26,957 nt of DNA from Phoronis ovalis (lineage: Eukaryota > Phoronida > Phoronidae). Under the pieces are notes generated by a model, which ran no database searches, was not told the origin of the DNA, and worked only from the letters and a program-made list of their open reading frames with translations. The position numbers and the translations under genes were made by a program. Shown here piece by piece: positions 10,707 through 21,558 of this stretch. The stretch's first letter is position 1. Every line of letters begins with the position of its first letter. Where the stretch lies: NCBI GenBank assembly GCA_028565635.1, contig JAOXYB010046723.1:1-26957 (forward strand), read 5' to 3'.

Positions 10707-10760
10707 TATACGAAACACTATATGTTTGTGGTCATTGCGATAACTTTTGAGATAATCCCT
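10707..10760 (-). repeat. Right terminal inverted repeat
   Basis: Reverse complement of 10291-10344 with three mismatches. Confidence 0.9.
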
Positions 10761-11592
10761 TAATGATAAAAAACATTAGTAAAGACTTAGAATTTTGTTT
10801 GAGATATTTAGATTGTGTTACTTAAATGTCAAGATACATTATGATCTCAATTTACAATCTAGAGAAACATGGCATATTTAAAAAAAATCTATACAACAAA
10901 AACAAACAGTGATAATTAAATATGACCTGAATGGAAAGATATTTAACTTTTCCTAGCACTATAAACAACAGCTGTCTCTAACATTCTGAATATTCTTATA
11001 ACAAACGAGACACATTCATAGTACAATAATCATTCCCCCCACAATATTTAGCCTCTGTATATTTGTTTACCTCCAGTTAGATTTACCCATGCCAGGAGTT
11101 CAAAATTTTGAATTTCCATGTATGCAAATTTTTTAAATCTGGGGTGAGAAATAAAAAGGCGCATGCTGTTTATAATATGTACAGTATAACATAATATGAG
11201 ATTCTCTTTTGGGTACCTTTAGTAGGCTATCACAGTCATATGAGTTAAATAAGTATTACTGACAGTGCACAACTGTCAACTGAAACCTGCATATGTTAAC
11301 ATTTCATGAAGTATTGAAATATTTTGGAAATTACAGCTTTTTTATGTACAGTAGGATTATAACAAATTCTTAATAGCTCTTTCATTTTCATTTTATGCAG
11401 TTGTGAACAGTTCCTTAATTGTAACAATTAAACTCTATAATTTTTAACTGACAGACAGACAGCTTAATAATAATAATAAAGTTACACAAAAAGTGTATCT
11501 AACAGTTGCTGTTCTTCCAGTCTGCATTCATTACCAGTGAACGCTGTTTTGACTGTTTTTGACATACAGTTATGTTGTAATAATTCCCTATG

Positions 11593-11938
11593 TTACATGA
11601 TATGGCAAACTCCACTTTTTTTCCCGTCTATTTCCGTCTTACTGTCACTTGCAGCATGACTACTACTTGTCGCATCCCCGTTGGTTGACTGTGCATCTGG
11701 TTTGTTATCATTTGGTGGTGGAGTGACCTGGCTTCTTTTCTCTGTTGGTGTTAGATCTCCGCCTTTTTCTCTTTCATTCTCTTCGCGCCATGCAAGATAT
11801 AACTTGTACATGCCCGATTCTTCTTTTTCTTTATTATTTTCAAATTTCCCCATCAACCAGTATGTATTCATTATACCTTTACCCTTGATGTTCGTGGGAC
11901 CTCTCTCTTCTATAGCAAAGCCTTTTCCTTCTATTTTA
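11593..11938 (-). CDS. GUCY1B2: GUCY1B2-like last exon: end of cyclase domain and polar tail with CHIM C-terminus
   Basis: Residues 572-686 and [22 protein letters not shown] ends the cyclase fold. The 85-residue tail is rich in Lys, Glu, Ser, Thr, Asp and Asn and poorly conserved. It finishes KKSGVCHIM, a possible CaaX prenylation site (C683, X = Met) preceded by lysines. Confidence 0.93.
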
Positions 11939-14900
11939 CTGTAATGATAAGTTAATTTAAAAAATATTTTCTTAGTTCAACATGTGAATCTGCCAATTCA
12001 ACATCAACTAATTTTGATTATTAATAAATACAAAAAATTCTCTCATCTTTTCCCACATTGAAAAACTGTAGGAAAGGAGATGAACTGTTATTACAAAAGA
12101 TTTTGGTATTTTGGCATAACATTATCATAGATTAACTCTGATTGGCTAATATGCTAAGACCCATTTAATCATTCCCATCACCTACTGGACCATGTGCATT
12201 AGTAATGTTTGTAATGAATATATCAAACTAAGGTTGTCTAAATTTTCCATCTGAGTAAGCAGTGTTAACGCTTGTAACATGAAGGCGCATTAAAAAATCA
12301 TAGTCATATATTATGTAAAGGTACTCACTTGTAAGCAGTCGGGCTGAGATGCACCATGCCAGGCATTCCGTGGCTCTCCATTCTGGACGCTGTATTCACA
12401 GTATCACCAAACAAGCAGTAGCGAGGCATTTTATCGCCTACAACTCCAGCAACCACTCCACCAGAATGTATACCAACACGAATCTATAACAAAAGATTCT
12501 GGATTTAAAAGAATTATATAACAACATCGGATTGGATTCACTTTATAGTTAGCAGTGTTTTAAACAAAAAAATGTTTCACTGCAATTTCTCAAAATTACT
12601 TACAGTGTATATGATTACAAAATTTTACCGTTTCCCTACTCAAGAAGCCAGTAACAAGATATTTATTTTGTCTAACATGTCACAGACCAAGTACACAAAA
12701 GTCTGTTTTTATTTAATAAATGCATTCTGCTGCACAACCGACCACAAACATGTGTAGAAAATCAGTTTTGCAGGCAGAGACTGATTATCCGGGGATCTCT
12801 TAGTGCATGGAGCAGACAGGGATGTACTGTTGGCTAGGGGTTACTTTTATGATGAATTTTGATATATTTTTGGGTACCTTTATACCTCTGTAATACATTT
12901 TAGGAATAATTTTAAGGCCTAGTCATGAAATCCTTCAGAAAGGTATGCTTTAGATCTACTTTGCCCAGAAAATAGTGTGCAACATCACAAAAAACGAATA
13001 TATCAGTATTTTGGTGCATCCCCACCGCAAAATAACCAAGATGACCCTTGGCTGAATTATGACTGATTAACATTTACTTTATTTAAAACTTAAAAGCCTC
13101 TACGTGATCAGCCACATAGCACTCACTAATTTTTCTTTTTCAATTACTAGTGGGAATGTCGGAATGAAGAAAGGATAATCTGTAAGGAGTAAAACATAAA
13201 CAAATTCGGTAAGAAAATATTAGTATGAAACCTGTAAAGGTTTTCCTGTTGCTGGTGAACAGACTTCTTCTGCTGCCTTTATCATAGCTAAACCCTGCAA
13301 AGCTACCCGATCAGCATGGTCAGGGGTTCTTTCTGGAACACCGCCTACTACCATATATGCATCACCAATTGTCTCAACCTAGGAGGGAGGAACATATTGA
13401 TAATGAAAATTCAATCGAGCTTGATGTAATTAACATGCAGTAACTAAACAAAATTTAGATGACTTGAATCTCATTTTATACCCTTATTATACAGAAATTA
13501 GCGGATATGACTTCAGTGCGTAGGTGTGAAGGTTGTGTGCTTGTGTGAAGGTTTTTGGCGTTTCTGAAGTGGAGCATCGGCTGCAGTATATCTGCAAGAA
13601 TTTTTCTTCAGGGAAGGCCTTCCTTTTTTTACTGTTCATATAATTGGCCTTATCTAGCCTCAATAATACCTTTAAAAATGATGTAATGTCTTCTAAAGTT
13701 TGACCATGATGAAAGTAGAGTAAATTGATCGCATATATTTTGAAGAAATGCAACATAATTGCATTATTAAAATATGATAAAGTTGAAATAGTGTTGACCC
13801 TCATTCTCCTGAGTGGCAAAATTTGAAAACATTGTCTATTCATGCCCATCCAGACAATTTTTCACTTGACTGTTTCAGTGGTTATCTGCATAGAAATGGG
13901 TTACATATAATTACAAATAAATTATTTAGTGAATGTTTTTCCCTGTGTAAAAGAAAGTTTAATGTGAATTGACTTTAAATTCCTAAATATATTACCTTAT
14001 AAACACCATGTTCTGTTGTAAACTGGTCAAATTTTGAGTAAAGTGAATTCAACATGTTTACAATATCCATAGGAGTACAGGCAGCTGCAATGTTTGTGAA
14101 TGTTACAATGTCACTGAATAAAACGGTTCCTTCATCAAACTTTTCTGCAAGGTAAAAAAAATAACAGTCACATAGTTATCAGTTATTTTCTTTATTTATT
14201 CCCAAATCTTGTTTTGTCATGACATCATAAAATATTGCATTTTGAGTAATGATGATATATTATAATTATTTATTTAATTATTTATTTATTGACAAACAGA
14301 AAATCTTAAATCTGTATGGCAGCTTTCAGTGAAACAGAGATATTAATAAAGCATTTTGATAATTTGTTTTGGAACTTATTCAACTTTAAAGATACACCCT
14401 GAGGGAATACCTTGTTTTATGTTAGCCAAACCTTCTTAACTATAGTAAAATCAAGGCTAAAGTATGCATGTACGAAAGCTAATGAATGACTAATAAACAT
14501 GTTTTTCACAACAGTAGCATATGTTTTAATTAAAATTTATGCTGAATGGCTTCACTTAGTTTTTACGAAAAATTACTTTTATATATTCTTTATTTAAAAT
14601 TTTTACCACTCACAGTGCAATATATGTTTTCAAATTTTTGGCGAATAAGTTGGATATTTGAAATTGCTGTTATTTTGATTGTATTTTGATTAAAAAATCT
14701 ATAGGAATATAAACACATCATATAAATATTTCCACACTTATTATTTTATGGTATCCTATCACTAATATACACTGTTTGAACAGTTCAAAAGAAATATTCT
14801 AAGCAAACATTTGTTATGTTATGTAAACTACTCTAATTGGATTTCTTCTGGGGTTTAGATGCAAAATATTGTTTTTAAGAATTTCAAGTAGCTGTATGTT

Positions 14901-17900
14901 TGAACATCTTGCAAGATTCTCATACATGGTACTGGTAGAAAAGCTAACACCAATAGAATTGTGCATGAACATGTCATGAGCAGTTCTGAATGCTATGACA
15001 TCTCTATTTTTAGCAGGAACCACAACAATATTAGCAAAAATAATTACTATTAGTGGAAGCTGTATATAGTCATTATACTCCAATTATAAAAATAAGCATG
15101 GCTTTAATGAGATATTGAAAGTTAAGAACTAGCAGAAGTGAATTACATGTCTAGCATAACAGTACATGGTCTGAGGTTATTTTTTGTATCTAATCTGGTA
15201 CTAATCATTCCCAGCTGCATAAATTAATTATAAGGTAAATACGGTAGAATACAGATGCACTTAAATAAATTGAAAAAGGTATGAAGATATATGGGAGCAA
15301 TTATAAAATATATTTTTATATGCATTACTAGAATTAATTTTGTCAACAAAATTTGTCTTATAACATACTTTTTCTTCATTTTTCAATATTTAATTTGCTT
15401 TTAATGAATTTTGCTTCAGCTCATGCATAAAATCTACCGGTTCCTTGTTCTTACCAGCTTCTACAGATTTTCCATCTTTCAATTGGTTGGCAACTTTTTC
15501 AGGTAACATCTGATGTAGAAGATACTCCGTTTTTGCTTTCTCTTTTTCTAAGGCCTGTCCAGTTATCTTCAGTTCAGCTGTGGTTTCATCAAGTTTCTTA
15601 CTGCAATTTTTTTACAAACTTTAGAAAAATGCATTATTCGACAATATAGACAAGACTTAATTGTGCTTCCCTCCACCAAAGGTGTTGATGCACCAAGATT
15701 CAATGTAATATATGAGTCATGATAATATTGATGTTAACCCTGATACAAATGTATGTGTTTCATATTTATTAATCATCATCTACTGTTATTTACTGTTTGC
15801 AAAGAAAAAAACTAAAAAAATAGTGAAAAATAAACAGAGGGACCAGTAAGTGTTGTAGTAACTGTTTTTTACCCTGCTTCACTGTGTATATTAGTTAAAA
15901 ACTATTAGGCTAGTTGTAAGACATTATATAGCTAATAAATATCTTAGCTTGAAAACAGTTACCATTAGCAACTCTATACTTATAAAAAGGAAATTAACTA
16001 AATTGCTGTACATAACAGCCCTTGTACATACAACCATTTCTAATCAATCCTATTGCTAACTGTAAGCGATCCAATTGAAAAATTGTGTGTTAATAGCCGT
16101 TTTAGAGATAATCAAGTTCATAATGATGTATATTCTGACTTAATATGTAGAGTCTCTTTACTGTTTTAAATAAACCTCATGAAAAATACATATTTATTTA
16201 CATTTTTCACACACAAAATAGTAGCTGTTTTCTAAAACATTAACATTTAGACTATGTCATAGTGGTATTTTTAGACTTGTGTGTGACTATGTTTGAAATA
16301 TAATCAGTGTTTAATGACACATAAAAATCATTAGCCAAAGGCATATCCTGTGGGAGAACCCAGTGGATCTAAGTTCTATAATTAATATTTAAAACAGTTG
16401 TAACAAGACTCTAGCTTAGCTTTAAAGGATCTTATGAAATGAAATTTCAAAGAAACTGTTCTAACTGTTGTCTGGTTAATATTAAAAAGCTAAACCATAA
16501 TTATAATTATATGTTTCTTTATTTACCTGACTTCTATTTCAGCTATTCTTTGTTGGTTCAATAAAACCAACTCCCGGGTAACGTCATACCCAGGAATGTC
16601 AGATAAGTACATCTTTCTTTCCAACAGTTCATTAAGACTAGACAAACGTGGTGAGCACACAAACATAATTAAATCATCTTCTAGTGTTACCATCTGTCCT
16701 GTTAAAAAAAGTATCAACATTTATAAATAGAGTTAGTGTCACAATGACACAGTATATGGCCGCCTTTTGGATTCAAGATAGCCACCAAGTTTTCCATACA
16801 AAATTTCTTCTTAAGAACCCATTTTGATCCATATTCGTTGGTTGCATGGTCCGGTACTTTACAAGTTTTCAAAGAATATTTTTTTTGCATGGCAGTCATT
16901 TTGAATCCAAGATGGCCACCAATATTCATCTTTAGAACCTAGCAAACATTTTTATTCATATTTCGTTGATATACGTTGGAATACAGATGGCTGTCAACCT
17001 TCATAATCAAAATTTTCCTGTTCTGGTCCATATGAACATTTCGTTTAAATTTTGTAGTACTTTCTGAGAAAAGCTTCAGACAGATTTGTTGAAGAAAAAA
17101 GAACCAATACAAGAACAGTATGTCTTAAAATTTTGATACTGAAAGCTAAACCAAATTTGTATAGTCAAGTGGGATTGCTTTCTGTTACTCACTGATGAAA
17201 CTGTTAACAATTCCAATTTTTCCTGAAAAAAAGTATACAGTTTGACCTCACAGCAAATGCAATATTTTCCTACCTTTTACAACCAATGCCTTTGAGTGTC
17301 CATGACTTGATTTCCTTTTGTCTTTGTCTTCCTCCTTTTCCTTTTCCATGGCAAACATAAATACAGCATTGATAAAACTCAAAATATTCTTGTATGTAAA
17401 TCGAATTGCTGGATGAACCAAACTGAAACACTCTTTCAGAGATACTCCAATCTTGCTTTCTGCACACAATTTTTGTATTTTTGTACCAACTTGAATAATG
17501 TTCAGATCACTGTCAAAAATTACATGATAAGGGAAAGCATTACAGAAACTCTTTGGTGAGATTCTTAATTTTTCTGGATACTCGTATGTTTCTTCTACAG
17601 CGAGAGTCATAGTTGGTGATGGTGACCTTAAGTCAAGCTTTGACGATGTTGTCTCTTTGACATATGTGACGTGAAACACCACATGAGGAGGTATACCTTC
17701 CTGCGCCGTGTCATGCTTTTCTTTCACTTCAAGATTGACTTCTGTTTTAAAAAGTTCTCTTGCAGCTGCTTTAACCACTCCTGAAATAATAATAACAGAT
17801 AAATGTGCAGTGCTACTTTATATTCTTGGTCTTGACATCGTCCAGTAACAATCTACCTTGATTGGGATCTCAAATGTAGATGAATGCGTTTATTTCTAAA

Positions 17901-20696
17901 CATAAGTGTTATCAGAATATTTTAAATCAATAAACAATTTAAATTTAATTTATTCATACTTTTAGCGGATTTTTTAAAAATATTTTGATTAGCTGCAATG
18001 ACAGCTGTAAATTAGCTGTCAATTCCTTCATTCGCAAGTGCCAAGATTAATGCTGCATTTCTGGTTCTGTGTCACTGCCAACACCTCACTGCAGCAACAG
18101 ATACCAAATTTCACTATAAATTGCAACACAATTTGGATAAGGTATAATTGTGACATTTCCCAAAGCTGTCATCAAATTCGCTGTAGTAATCATGTTGTTT
18201 GACCATTTATGAAAGCTGATAATTACTTACTACTAATTGTGGTTAAATAAATTTGCTTTACATTTATTTCTAGTTGTTATATACCCACCAGTTACAACTG
18301 GATAGAGTCCTTGTCTGTAAGAGTAGTAATGAAGAGTCAGACTATTGTCTTCATTGATTTCACATCTGAAAAAATAAAGCAACAAATTTGCAAAAGATGT
18401 TTGAAATATGCTATTGAGGATATTTACATTTTCTGTTACATATGAAAGAATCTAAAAAATGTGACCCTGTAATAATTTTCTAGGAATTACTGTTTAAAAG
18501 ATCTCATATATGAGGATATGAGCTCCCCTGATTTACAATCACAAGAGCCAAAAGGACCTCAATTTTTCCTCAGTGGTTGTCAGCATTCGGATTAAGATGC
18601 TGTGTTGGTGTCAAAGAGCTTGATAGTAAGACCAGTTATAATTTTTCTCTGTATTCGTGTAGATAAAACCTAATTTAAAATTCTCGTCTTACTATCGTAT
18701 TTTGATCTACCCATTCTAATTAATGGAAGATATACATATTACCACTTATTATAGTAGTAATAGAGTTGTTTATTGCTTACCTGAAGGAGGGAGCTTCAAT
18801 ATTTGTATAAGTCAGTGCTAGCAAAGCATGAAGGGAATCAAGATTTTGAATAAATGTGGCGATGTTGTCACCCAGAGTTTGTAACATTTTATCATATCCA
18901 ACATTGCAGCAATATTCAAAAAAATACTCTCCAAATACTTCAAGCACCGCATCAACAGGTAACCCTGTAAAATTCAAAGGTTATACTGATTTTGTAGGAC
19001 ATGATTGCAATATGTTCCTGAACACTGTAACTGTAGTTTTAGTTATAAACTACTTGTACTTGTTCCTGTAGTAATACATATAAAACAAACCTGTGTATTT
19101 TAAAGAAAAAAGTACCAAGTTTGAAAAACAGAGATACTAAAAATTATACTTTTAGGTAAAATCAGTTTTAAAGTTGAACTCAAAAGTTCTTTAATTGTCA
19201 GATTTTCAATTAATATTCATTAATCAGAGATCAATCAAATTCCATCAAAATAATGTAACTAAAGATTTACCTAAGCATTCAGCAACACAGCCAATCAGCT
19301 TAAGAGTATCTGTGTCAGAGTAGTAATGAAATGTCATGAAATCATTCACAGCATCTAATGTGCTTTTGGCCCTGAAACAATTAAGATCGATATATAATTG
19401 CATGTCTACAAAGGGAGTTTGTAAAACACCATCTTATCTGATAACAGCCCCTAACCATTATGTCTTGTACAATGTTGTTTGATGGGAATTCTTCAGGTAC
19501 ATAGCTATTATTTCTGTAATACCATCACTTTTAAACAATCCGGTCGATTAAACAAAACTTGTACAAACACCAGCACAATTGATTGGAAAATATATTCCTT
19601 GGCATCTGCACTACACATAAAATAGTCCATCAACTAAGTAATTGAAACACTGAGAAAGTCAGATCCTTTAGAATATCCTGGGTCCGCCTCCAAAATGTAT
19701 CTAAATGGGGTGTGGGTATTTATAATTCCGTACAATGAAACAAATTTTTAATTAATGAAGCAAAATTGATCCTTAGGAGATTGATAAAATCTTGATGAGA
19801 TTAAGTTTAAAAGAATTAGCTCAGAATTAACAAAAAAAATGAACAAAATTCACCAAAGAGATTATATCACTGGTTTTGCCCAGGAAAAGTTTCTTATAAA
19901 AATGTTATGCATATGGCTGGTAGCTGTTACAAATGTTATTGTTCAACAAATACACTAACTTTCAGTCAACTGAGATTGCCTATGGAGATGCTGGAATTAT
20001 TTACCAGTTTTCGTCAGTAAAGTTTTAAATACAATATTTTGCTAAAGCTAAATGTGTGTGATTCAGCTTGTAAATTTTTTTTCTCAACAGTGCACTTCCA
20101 TTCTAGTTGTAATTTCCTATAATATAGGAATTTCTAGACATTAAACCATGCAGTTAAACATTTTATTGTTGTAAAGTATTTTGCAGATAGTATGAAAAGA
20201 ATAGTCACTAGATTGTACACAATGCACATGGAGATTCTATCTGTGTTATATGTACATTTTAATCTTAAATTATTAGCAAATGTTTGCTTGCACCTGATTG
20301 CACATTCTTAGCCAGTACACCTCCGAATGAGATAAAATGCAAAATAGATATGCTAAGAGTACTAAACTATTTGATGACTTATGACAAACCATTTTTATGA
20401 ATGTGTTGTGAATCATATATGCTTCTCCTCATCCACTGAAATAAGACAATATGAATATATATAAATATGGAACCAGTTTTTGGATTCTTGCATGCATACT
20501 AGATTATACTCACAGTATCTCATTCCATTTCTCTTTGCCAAACTTAGTCAATACCAATGCCTTGACACAACAGTGGATTTGTCCATACTGCAAAAACAGG
20601 AAAAACAAAAATTAATGCAAATTATTGTAAAACCTACTGATTTTAAGATGAATATTTCTTAAACATTGGCATTAATTAATAAATATCACTCACCAT
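11593..20696 (-). CDS. GUCY1B2: Soluble guanylate cyclase beta-2-type subunit, complete, 12 exons
   Basis: Converts GTP to cGMP in response to gas (normally NO) bound at a haem. The joined exons give 686 residues (rat beta-2 is about 682). Order: H-NOX haem domain about 1-175, with proximal His105 in NLDSLHALL and the YxSxR haem-propionate motif at 134-138; PAS-like HNOBA domain about 205-370, with a Lys/Glu-rich loop near 290-310; coiled coil about 373-400; class III cyclase domain about 420-600; polar tail ending CHIM. Metal-binding Asp433 (FSDIVTFT) and Asp477 (ETIGDAY), guanine-selecting Glu473 and Cys543, and Asn550/Arg554 are all present. [19 protein letters not shown] and APSFRC place it nearer beta-2 than beta-1, and a C-terminal CaaX-type box is also reported for rat beta-2. 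An orthology call to beta-2 rather than another invertebrate atypical beta needs a tree. Confidence 0.93.
12329..12483 (-). CDS. GUCY1B2: GUCY1B2-like exon: cyclase domain, [11 protein letters not shown]
   Basis: Residues 521-572: [36 protein letters not shown]. Cys543 completes guanine selection; Asn550 and Arg554 are the transition-state pair. Donor TACAA|GTGAGT. Confidence 0.96.
13232..13378 (-). CDS. GUCY1B2: GUCY1B2-like exon: cyclase domain, VETIGDAYM
   Basis: Residues 472-520. [17 protein letters not shown] holds Glu473 (guanine) and Asp477 (second metal ligand). Acceptor CTCCTAG, donor CAG|GTTTCA, weaker than its neighbours. Confidence 0.95.
13996..14144 (-). CDS. GUCY1B2: GUCY1B2-like exon: cyclase domain, first metal Asp
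   Basis: Residues 422-471: [16 protein letters not shown] carries Asp433; then [16 protein letters not shown] and HGVYK. Mammalian beta-1 has Gly in place of this Asp. Donor AAG|GTAATA. Confidence 0.96.
15455..15600 (-). CDS. GUCY1B2: GUCY1B2-like exon: coiled coil and linker
   Basis: Residues 373-422: heptad-rich [20 protein letters not shown], then [14 protein letters not shown], the standard linker into the cyclase domain. Donor GCTG|GTAAGA. Confidence 0.95.
16527..16698 (-). CDS. GUCY1B2: GUCY1B2-like exon: end of PAS-like domain
   Basis: Residues 316-373: [39 protein letters not shown]. The LSDIP-D-TR-LVLL run is conserved in all sGC subunits. Donor TCAG|GTAAAT. Confidence 0.96.
16699..17273 (-). 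other. Intron with a duplicated 22-bp motif
   Basis: Two direct copies, TTGGATTCAAGATAGCCACC at 16767 and TTGAATCCAAGATGGCCACC at 16901, agree at 19 of 22 bases. The motif includes the AAGATGGC core seen in dispersed repeats and in YY1 sites. It may be a degraded transposon fragment. No coding exon here. Confidence 0.45.
17274..17780 (-). CDS. GUCY1B2: GUCY1B2-like long exon: end of H-NOX and PAS-like domain
   Basis: Residues 147-316, the largest exon (507 nt). It contains [20 protein letters not shown] and [20 protein letters not shown], the hallmark of HNOBA domains, then a charged insert [12 protein letters not shown]. Donor AAAG|GTAGGA. Confidence 0.96.
18289..18365 (-). CDS. GUCY1B2: GUCY1B2-like exon with YxSxR motif
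   Basis: Residues 121-147: [19 protein letters not shown] then LYPVVTG. Tyr134, Ser136 and Arg138 form the haem-propionate contact motif. The site aligned with beta-1 Ile145 is Val144, so there is no distal-pocket Tyr there. Confidence 0.95.
18781..18964 (-). CDS. GUCY1B2: GUCY1B2-like exon with the haem-ligand histidine
   Basis: Residues 60-121: [39 protein letters not shown]. The His in LDSLH falls at residue 105, the same number as the proximal haem ligand of mammalian beta-1. Donor TTCAG|GTAAGC. Confidence 0.96.
19271..19371 (-). CDS. GUCY1B2: GUCY1B2-like exon, H-NOX
   Basis: Residues 26-60. [18 protein letters not shown] corresponds to the D.FMT..VY.D..T.KLI segment of beta subunits. 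Acceptor TTGTTTCAG, donor TTAG|GTAAAT. Confidence 0.9.
20514..20587 (-). CDS. GUCY1B2: GUCY1B2-like exon, H-NOX start
   Basis: Residues 2-25 and part of 26: [20 protein letters not shown], then WNEI. Aligns with the rat beta-2 opening (YGFI..CL..LV..KFGEE.WE). Donor ATACT|GTGAGT. Confidence 0.92.
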
Positions 20697-20746
20697 TTTC
20701 CTCACTTGTATAAATGTACTCGATCCAGTATTGTCACTGTCAAAAC
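20694..20746 (-). CDS. GUCY1B2: GUCY1B2-like first coding exon: ATG is its last codon
   Basis: 53-nt exon between TAATTGCAG and GTGAGT. Only the final ATG (20694-20696) is coding; the next exon starts TATGGA, giving M-Y-G, the universal N-terminus of sGC beta subunits. The exon has an acceptor, so at least one non-coding 5' exon lies further right. The frame upstream of ATG is open through this exon, but no extension is expected from the family. Confidence 0.88.
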
Positions 20747-21462
20747 CTGCAATTACACAAAACTTTAATATCATTTTGAGGCTCAATTATGACATAGTTA
20801 AATAATATATCATCAAACCACAATCACAGAAGTAATTAGCTAATTATTCTCACAACTACGTAATGTTATAAAGTAACTTCCTTCTGTAGTTGAAATTCGT
20901 ACCATAGATTCATCTAATAAATAAATAAATAGTTCCCTGATAAGAAAAGTGAACTCAAGCATTTTCTGTTTATATGATAGTACCAAATATGAACCGAAAT
21001 GTTGAGACTAACATGAAACTGGCTTCAAAAGTCATAAAATAGGAACATTAACTCTTGCAGATAATTTTCTATTCATAATGTTATTTTAAAATGTAAAAAT
21101 GAGCATTAAATAGTATTCATTACGAATCATGAGAATAACATACTTAGATAAAATCAATGCAGTGTATTAAATCCTAAATCCTCCCATAAAGCCTGATGCA
21201 TTACAAAGTACTGGGAAATTAATTTTTAGAATAAAGAAGCCCCGATGTACTATTAGATTTCAGTGTCTGTGTTTGCACAAAATAATTAATTAGTAGAATA
21301 TTAACTTAAGAACAAAGAAAATAAATGAATAAACTTAGTATTATATCTTCTAGCTTAACACTTAATTCTGTGAGTAAAAATTGTTCAGTATTATAATGAC
21401 AATGATTTCTTCTTAAATTGTTAAGAGTTCCTGTTTGGTGGTGGGCATATTTTCACCCAATG

Positions 21463-21558
21463 TTCATTTCATTAGCAAGAATAAAATTTTCCGATCTCTT
21501 TAAGGAAAATCAAAAGCACCTTTACCAAAAAGAAAAACAGAATAGTAACTAGCTGTTG
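21463..21558 (+). repeat. Direct repeat copy A (96 bp)
   Basis: Starts TTCATTTCATTAGCAAGAAT. About 95 percent identical to 21930-22023, differing by a few substitutions and two short gaps. Confidence 0.9.

Larger units (their letters stand above)
10291..10760. mobile_element. Non-autonomous DNA transposon (MITE-like), 54-bp terminal inverted repeats
   Basis: Bases 10291-10344 (AGGGATCATCTCAAAAGTTA...) and the reverse complement of 10707-10760 agree at 51 of 54 positions. The element is 470 bp. Just inside each end lies a small hairpin of C-run and G-run arms (about 10350-10385 and 10679-10699). No transposase is encoded, so it is non-autonomous. The flanks are TA-rich (TTAA at 10284-10287 and at 10760-10763), but the offset from the repeat ends differs by three bases, so the target duplication and superfamily stay open. 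Confidence 0.85.
9142..11592. other. Intergenic region between convergent genes
   Basis: Between the stop codons of FAM221A (+) and the guanylate cyclase gene (-). It holds both 3' UTRs, the minisatellite and the inverted-repeat element. No canonical AATAAA or ATTAAA was seen on the minus strand between 10801 and 11592, so the cyclase poly(A) signal is a variant or lies elsewhere. Confidence 0.6.
12484..16526 (-). other. Introns within the cyclase-domain part of the gene
   Basis: Introns 12484-13231, 13379-13995, 14145-15454 and 15601-16526 are AT-rich. They include a 120-codon open frame on the minus strand at 13487-13849, an 89-codon one at 14814-15083 and an (ATTT)-rich patch near 14262-14290. 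None matches a family I know. The intron 11939-12328 shows nothing. Confidence 0.5.
17781..20513 (-). other. Introns within the H-NOX part of the gene
   Basis: Introns 17781-18288, 18366-18780, 18965-19270 and 19372-20513. AT-rich; I see no repeat or extra exon I can support. Confidence 0.5.

Noticed and set aside
14814-15083. 89-codon minus-strand frame in a cyclase intron
   Set aside because: No family resemblance and no splice signals that keep phase with the neighbouring exons.
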